Source: Myoxocephalus aenaeus | Lineage: Eukaryota; Chordata; Actinopteri; Perciformes; Cottidae | Assembly: GCA_038501785.1 (NCBI GenBank) | Contig: JBAMJR010000040.1 | Coordinates: 7,685,001 to 7,749,000, forward strand | Reading direction: 5' to 3' | Length of the DNA stretch: 64,000 nucleotides | Part shown: positions 60,424-64,000 of the stretch, piece after piece | How positions within the stretch are numbered: the first letter of the stretch is position 1 | Layout: every line of letters starts with the position of its first letter | Notes under the pieces: generated by a model | Database searches by the model: none | What the model was told of the DNA's origin: nothing | What the model saw: only the letters and a program-made list of their open reading frames with translations | Program-made: the position numbers and the translations under genes

Positions 60424-63400
60424 CTAGATCATTCCAGCCAGCCAAGGAGGAAGAAAGAGTCCCACAGATCCCAGTATACACACCAGCACAAACATCCAGA
60501 GGAATATCCTGTCAATGACCATGGCCACATACTTCCAGTCTTCTTTCACCTAGCAGAGAAGAGACACAGCAGAGGGGGACATTTCAAAATTTCACGCCAC
60601 CTTTCTTTTTACCTGCTGTCAGTTTTCACCCTTCATTGATTTCTCTCGAATGGCTGGTTTTTTTCATTATGAGGCGGCTATCGCCTAAATGTCAGTCAAT
60701 TCTTGCTCGTCTCTCTTATGAAATATTCAAGGTCAAATTACTGAGGTCCCATTGTCCCAAAGACTGGGCTTTTCTGAGTAGAGATAGCAAGTACATTGTA
60801 GTCCTGACAATGACTGGTGTCAATGGATGCAACAACCTTTTTAAATTTCTTTTATTTTAGAATAATTGTACACATTTTCAAGCTTCTGCTCCCATTCCAC
60901 AGAGACAGCTTTCATTCTTTTGCGAGCGACTCAGCAATTACCACTGAACCAGTGCTGCACTGTGTGCTTTCTGAGCTTTGCAACGTTTTTACACCAGCAG
61001 TATGACACATGGTGCGACGTGAGGTAAAGTCTCATTAAATTGTCACTTGTATGATGCTCCTTCACTCTGGGAAACAAAATTATGTAATGCAAGTAATTAC
61101 GCTTATACACTGATAATTTGCACAGATGATTACAGATTGGACATTGATATTTTTCCTTATTAAAATAGCAGCTCAAATTTCCGTTGACAGCCCTATTGCA
61201 TGTGCTGAGGGGAGTTTGTTAGATTACAAAATGTAATCTGACAAACTCATTGAAGCCATCTTAAGCCATAAGGAGCTCTGTTGGACTGTCTTCTTTCAAA
61301 AATATGAGCACTACATGGATATTTAGATACTATTATGTCATTTACAAAGGATTTACTGATTATTTAAATGAAGGTAATGTTTCAACTCACCGAGAAATCT
61401 GCATCCTCCGCCCTGAGATGATCGGCGACGTACTGAACTCCCTCTATGGCCCGTTGCACAGCTGGGGAAATAGTTGGAATAACGGTGTCTTGTTGGGTAC
61501 TCGCATCTTTAGTTGACTCCCCCGTGAGGGTTCCTGCCGGGTGATCTGTCGGGGCTTGTTTCTTCACCCACCCGGCGATCGCCATGAGCCCAGGCCCTTC
61601 ATCGTGCAGACAGCAGTACTGGAAGCTGCGGGAGCGACACCGGTGCCCGGCTCCCAGAGGGAGCTCCCTCTGCTGGTCACACATTTGCTCCGCGCTGAGG
61701 GAGCGGCCATTTGGGGCCATCGTATTTGTTTTTCCCTTGGAAAGGCTGTGGAGTGGACCCATTGGCAAAGACGGGGGCAAGGACAATTGCGAAGAAGACG
61801 AGGCCGCCGAACTGTGCCCCCGTTGAGGTTGCTTCTCGGATAGAACTGAATACTGACCAGATGAGGTCCGGCAGAAGATGTTGGCCGTCAGTGGGTGATC
61901 ATTCCCGTTGCGGTCCTCAAGAGGGGAAGAGGGTGGAGAGGGCGAGCAGACGAGGACGCTTGGACTGTCGGATGGAGTCTTTGGGAGAGCAGTCTCCACC
62001 TGGCACATCTGTCTCAGCCCCGTCTCCAACCCCGTCCAATAGGCCAGCGAGTTGCCCGTTGCCGATATGGTGGTCGGACGGTGCATCATCTCGATGAGCT
62101 TCTTGCAGTGCTGCTTGGCTGTGCCCGGCGGACGCTTCATGAAGAGGACCCGCGGCACCATGTCCAAGAATACCCTCCGCACCCATTGAGGCATGCTATG
62201 GGTTTGTGGCGACCGGTGATGTACGTTCAGAACAAAGACGGTAATTACGATGGAGAGTGTGACGAAGACCATGGTGAACAGCAGATATTCACCAATCAGC
62301 GGAATCACCAGCGATGTCGACGGTATGATCTCTGTGATCAGCAGGAGGAACACTGTCAGGGACAGCAGCACGGAGATGCACAAGGTGATCTTCTCTCCAC
62401 ATTGTGATGGCAAATAAAACACCAGCACGGTCAAGCAGGAGATAAGAAGACAGGGGATGATGAGGTTGATGGTGTAGAACAGCGGAAGCCTCCGGATAAT
62501 GAAGTAGTAGGTGATGTCTGAGTAGATCTCCGTGCAGCACTCGTACTTTTTGGTGTTGTACTTGCCCACTGCATTGATGATGACCCACTCGCCGCTCTCC
62601 CAGTAGTCCATCTGGTCCACGTCGCTGGCCATGCTGATGAGGTCGATCTTGGCGCGGTCGTAGGTCCATGAGCCAAACTTCATCTTGCAGCTCTGCTGGT
62701 CAAAAGGGAAGAAGGTGACATCTATGCTGCACGAGGACTTGTAGATGGCCGGTGGCATCCACTTTATCCGACCGTCGTGGAACAGATGTGCCTTCGTGAG
62801 GTGGGTCACCGCAAAGTCGCCATCAGCGCTGCACATACAAGAACGGGGTGCGAGAGGGGAGATAAGTGGGACAAAATAATGTACTTAACACTTTTTACCT
62901 CCATCAAGGGTTGCATTGCAATACTTCAAGCAATAACATTAAATCCACATTTTATTGTTTTCAACCACATTTAACTGGGGATTACGTTTGGTCTTTTGTT
63001 GTTGGTTGGAAAAAGCTCGTAAATTGACAATTTTTAACCGTTAACTAAAGGGAACTTCTAACAGCACTAAGCACAATTTTAGCAAAAGATGCCATATGCC
63101 CTGCCTTGGCCTAATAATTCCTACAAATAAATGACTGAGCCTTAGATATTTCATTCTGAGAAAGCTAAATCTTATAACTGTCTTGACGCATTTGTCTGGT
63201 ACCAGCTGTCGTGCCAGTTTTTCTATAACATTTTATTTTTTTTTCCAGTTTGAGCTGATTTCCCTTATTTGAAGTGAAATAAATACCGGTCTACTTGGGG
63301 ATGCATTTTACCCGAGGCCCCTTGAAACACATCCAATTATGCTCCATCTTCTAATTCCCAGGCTAATGTATTGCTTTGTAACATGTACCGAGCTGTGTTT

Positions 63401-63897
63401 GTAACCACATCCATTAAGGCTGACCTTGTTCACATTTATTTTAGCTAAATTACTTTACGACATTGGCATAGGTTAGTCACGACAGCTGAATCTTCAAGTG
63501 TCCCCTCCAGTCTGTTGGAATTAAATCATCACAATGTGAACATTGGCTGCTATGTGATTAGTTTTGCATTGAATGTGGAAACATTTGAGAACACAGTCTC
63601 TTACAGTTTCCTCACATGAAAACAAGCTATTGACACAGATCCTCACTTGTTGTAGAGGACAATGTCGGGCCTCCAGATGATCTCTGAGGGAATACGGATG
63701 GAGGTGACATTTTCGTATTCCTCCGGTTTCCAGCGCAGTTTGTAATCGTTCCACTCCTGTCGGAAAACATCCATCAAATTTGTATGTACTGTGGCTTTAT
63801 ATTGGACTGTATCTTTAGTTTGTGTTTTATCTCCATCTATATTATTACATACTTGCTTGACCCAGACGTTTGTGGTCATCATCTGGTTCTTCTCATC
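60424..63897 (-). CDS. chrna4: neuronal nicotinic acetylcholine receptor subunit alpha-4, coding exons 3-6 (5' partial)
   Basis: This is a ligand-gated cation channel subunit of the neuronal plasma membrane that pairs mainly with beta-2. Minus-strand exons, 5' to 3': 63897-63853 (45 nt, DEKNQMMTTNVWVKQ), 63756-63647 (110 nt, EWNDYKLRW to YN), 62828-61391, 60549-60424. The large exon holds the 15-residue Cys loop (CSIDVTFFPFDQQSC), the vicinal cysteines of an alpha subunit (YECCTEIY), M1 (LPLFYTINLIIPCLLI), M2 (EKITLCISVLLSLTVFLLL), M3 and a long cytoplasmic loop with CRSRSFQYC. The last exon gives VKEDWKYVAMVIDRIFLW, M4 and the end PPWLAGMI. CRSRSxQYC, VWVKQEW and PPWLAGMI favour alpha-4 over alpha-2. 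The signal peptide and extracellular start lie off the right edge. Which teleost paralogue (a or b) cannot be settled here. Confidence 0.94.
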
Positions 63898-64000
63898 CTT
63901 ATTTCATGGAAATAACGGGAGAGAGAAAACAAATTGAATGAATTGTACGTCAGCCTGGACTTCATGACCGCATCGGTTTAATTAGTTATTCATCATTTAT

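Noticed and set aside
61541..62407. Plus-strand frames of 100-170 codons over chrna4
   Set aside because: They are antisense to the large chrna4 exon, whose own strand carries the clear receptor domains.
60424..63897. Assignment as chrna2 or another alpha subunit
   Set aside because: The CRSRSxQYC loop motif, VWVKQEW and the PPWLAGMI end match alpha-4; alpha-2 ends PPFLAGMI and lacks the loop motif.

Overview
The window is nuclear DNA from a ray-finned fish, most likely a percomorph teleost. Genes are split by GT-AG introns. Non-coding DNA is AT-rich with long CA/TG microsatellites and interspersed repeats typical of teleosts, while coding exons are GC-rich at third positions. No bacterial, phage or viral gene, rRNA, tRNA gene or CRISPR array was seen.

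Layout, left to right. (1) 1-22599 holds no recognisable exon. It contains microsatellites, fold-back repeats, a 1.5 kb non-autonomous hAT-like element with a perfect 8-bp target duplication, and possible conserved non-coding DNA. It is probably vstm2l intron 1 and/or upstream flank. (2) 22600-25533 (+) carries the last three coding exons of vstm2l, a secreted V-set Ig protein, with an unusual acidic then histidine-rich tail; a 3' UTR of up to about 1.8 kb follows. (3) 29731-48082 (-) is the complete coding region of tti1, a HEAT-repeat subunit of the TELO2-TTI1-TTI2 co-chaperone, in 12 exons, or 13 if a 102-nt in-frame intron that I infer is real. (4) 48.1-50.4 kb is the head-to-head interval between tti1 and zgpat, a likely shared promoter. 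(5) 50454-54559 (+) is the full coding region of zgpat (CCCH finger, Tudor-like region, G-patch, coiled coil), with a one-base frame break in its G-patch exon. (6) 55.4-60.4 kb has no gene seen. (7) 60424-63897 (-) holds coding exons 3-6 of a neuronal nicotinic acetylcholine receptor alpha-4 subunit (chrna4); its 5' exons lie beyond the right edge.

The genes do not form a pathway. The order vstm2l > < tti1 matches the human 20q11.23 arrangement, while zgpat and chrna4 are both on human 20q13.33, so the window joins two segments that are apart on human chromosome 20. I found no convincing undescribed biological system. The most checkable points are the hidden tti1 intron, the zgpat frame break, the VSTM2L histidine-rich tail and the two related hAT-like copies.
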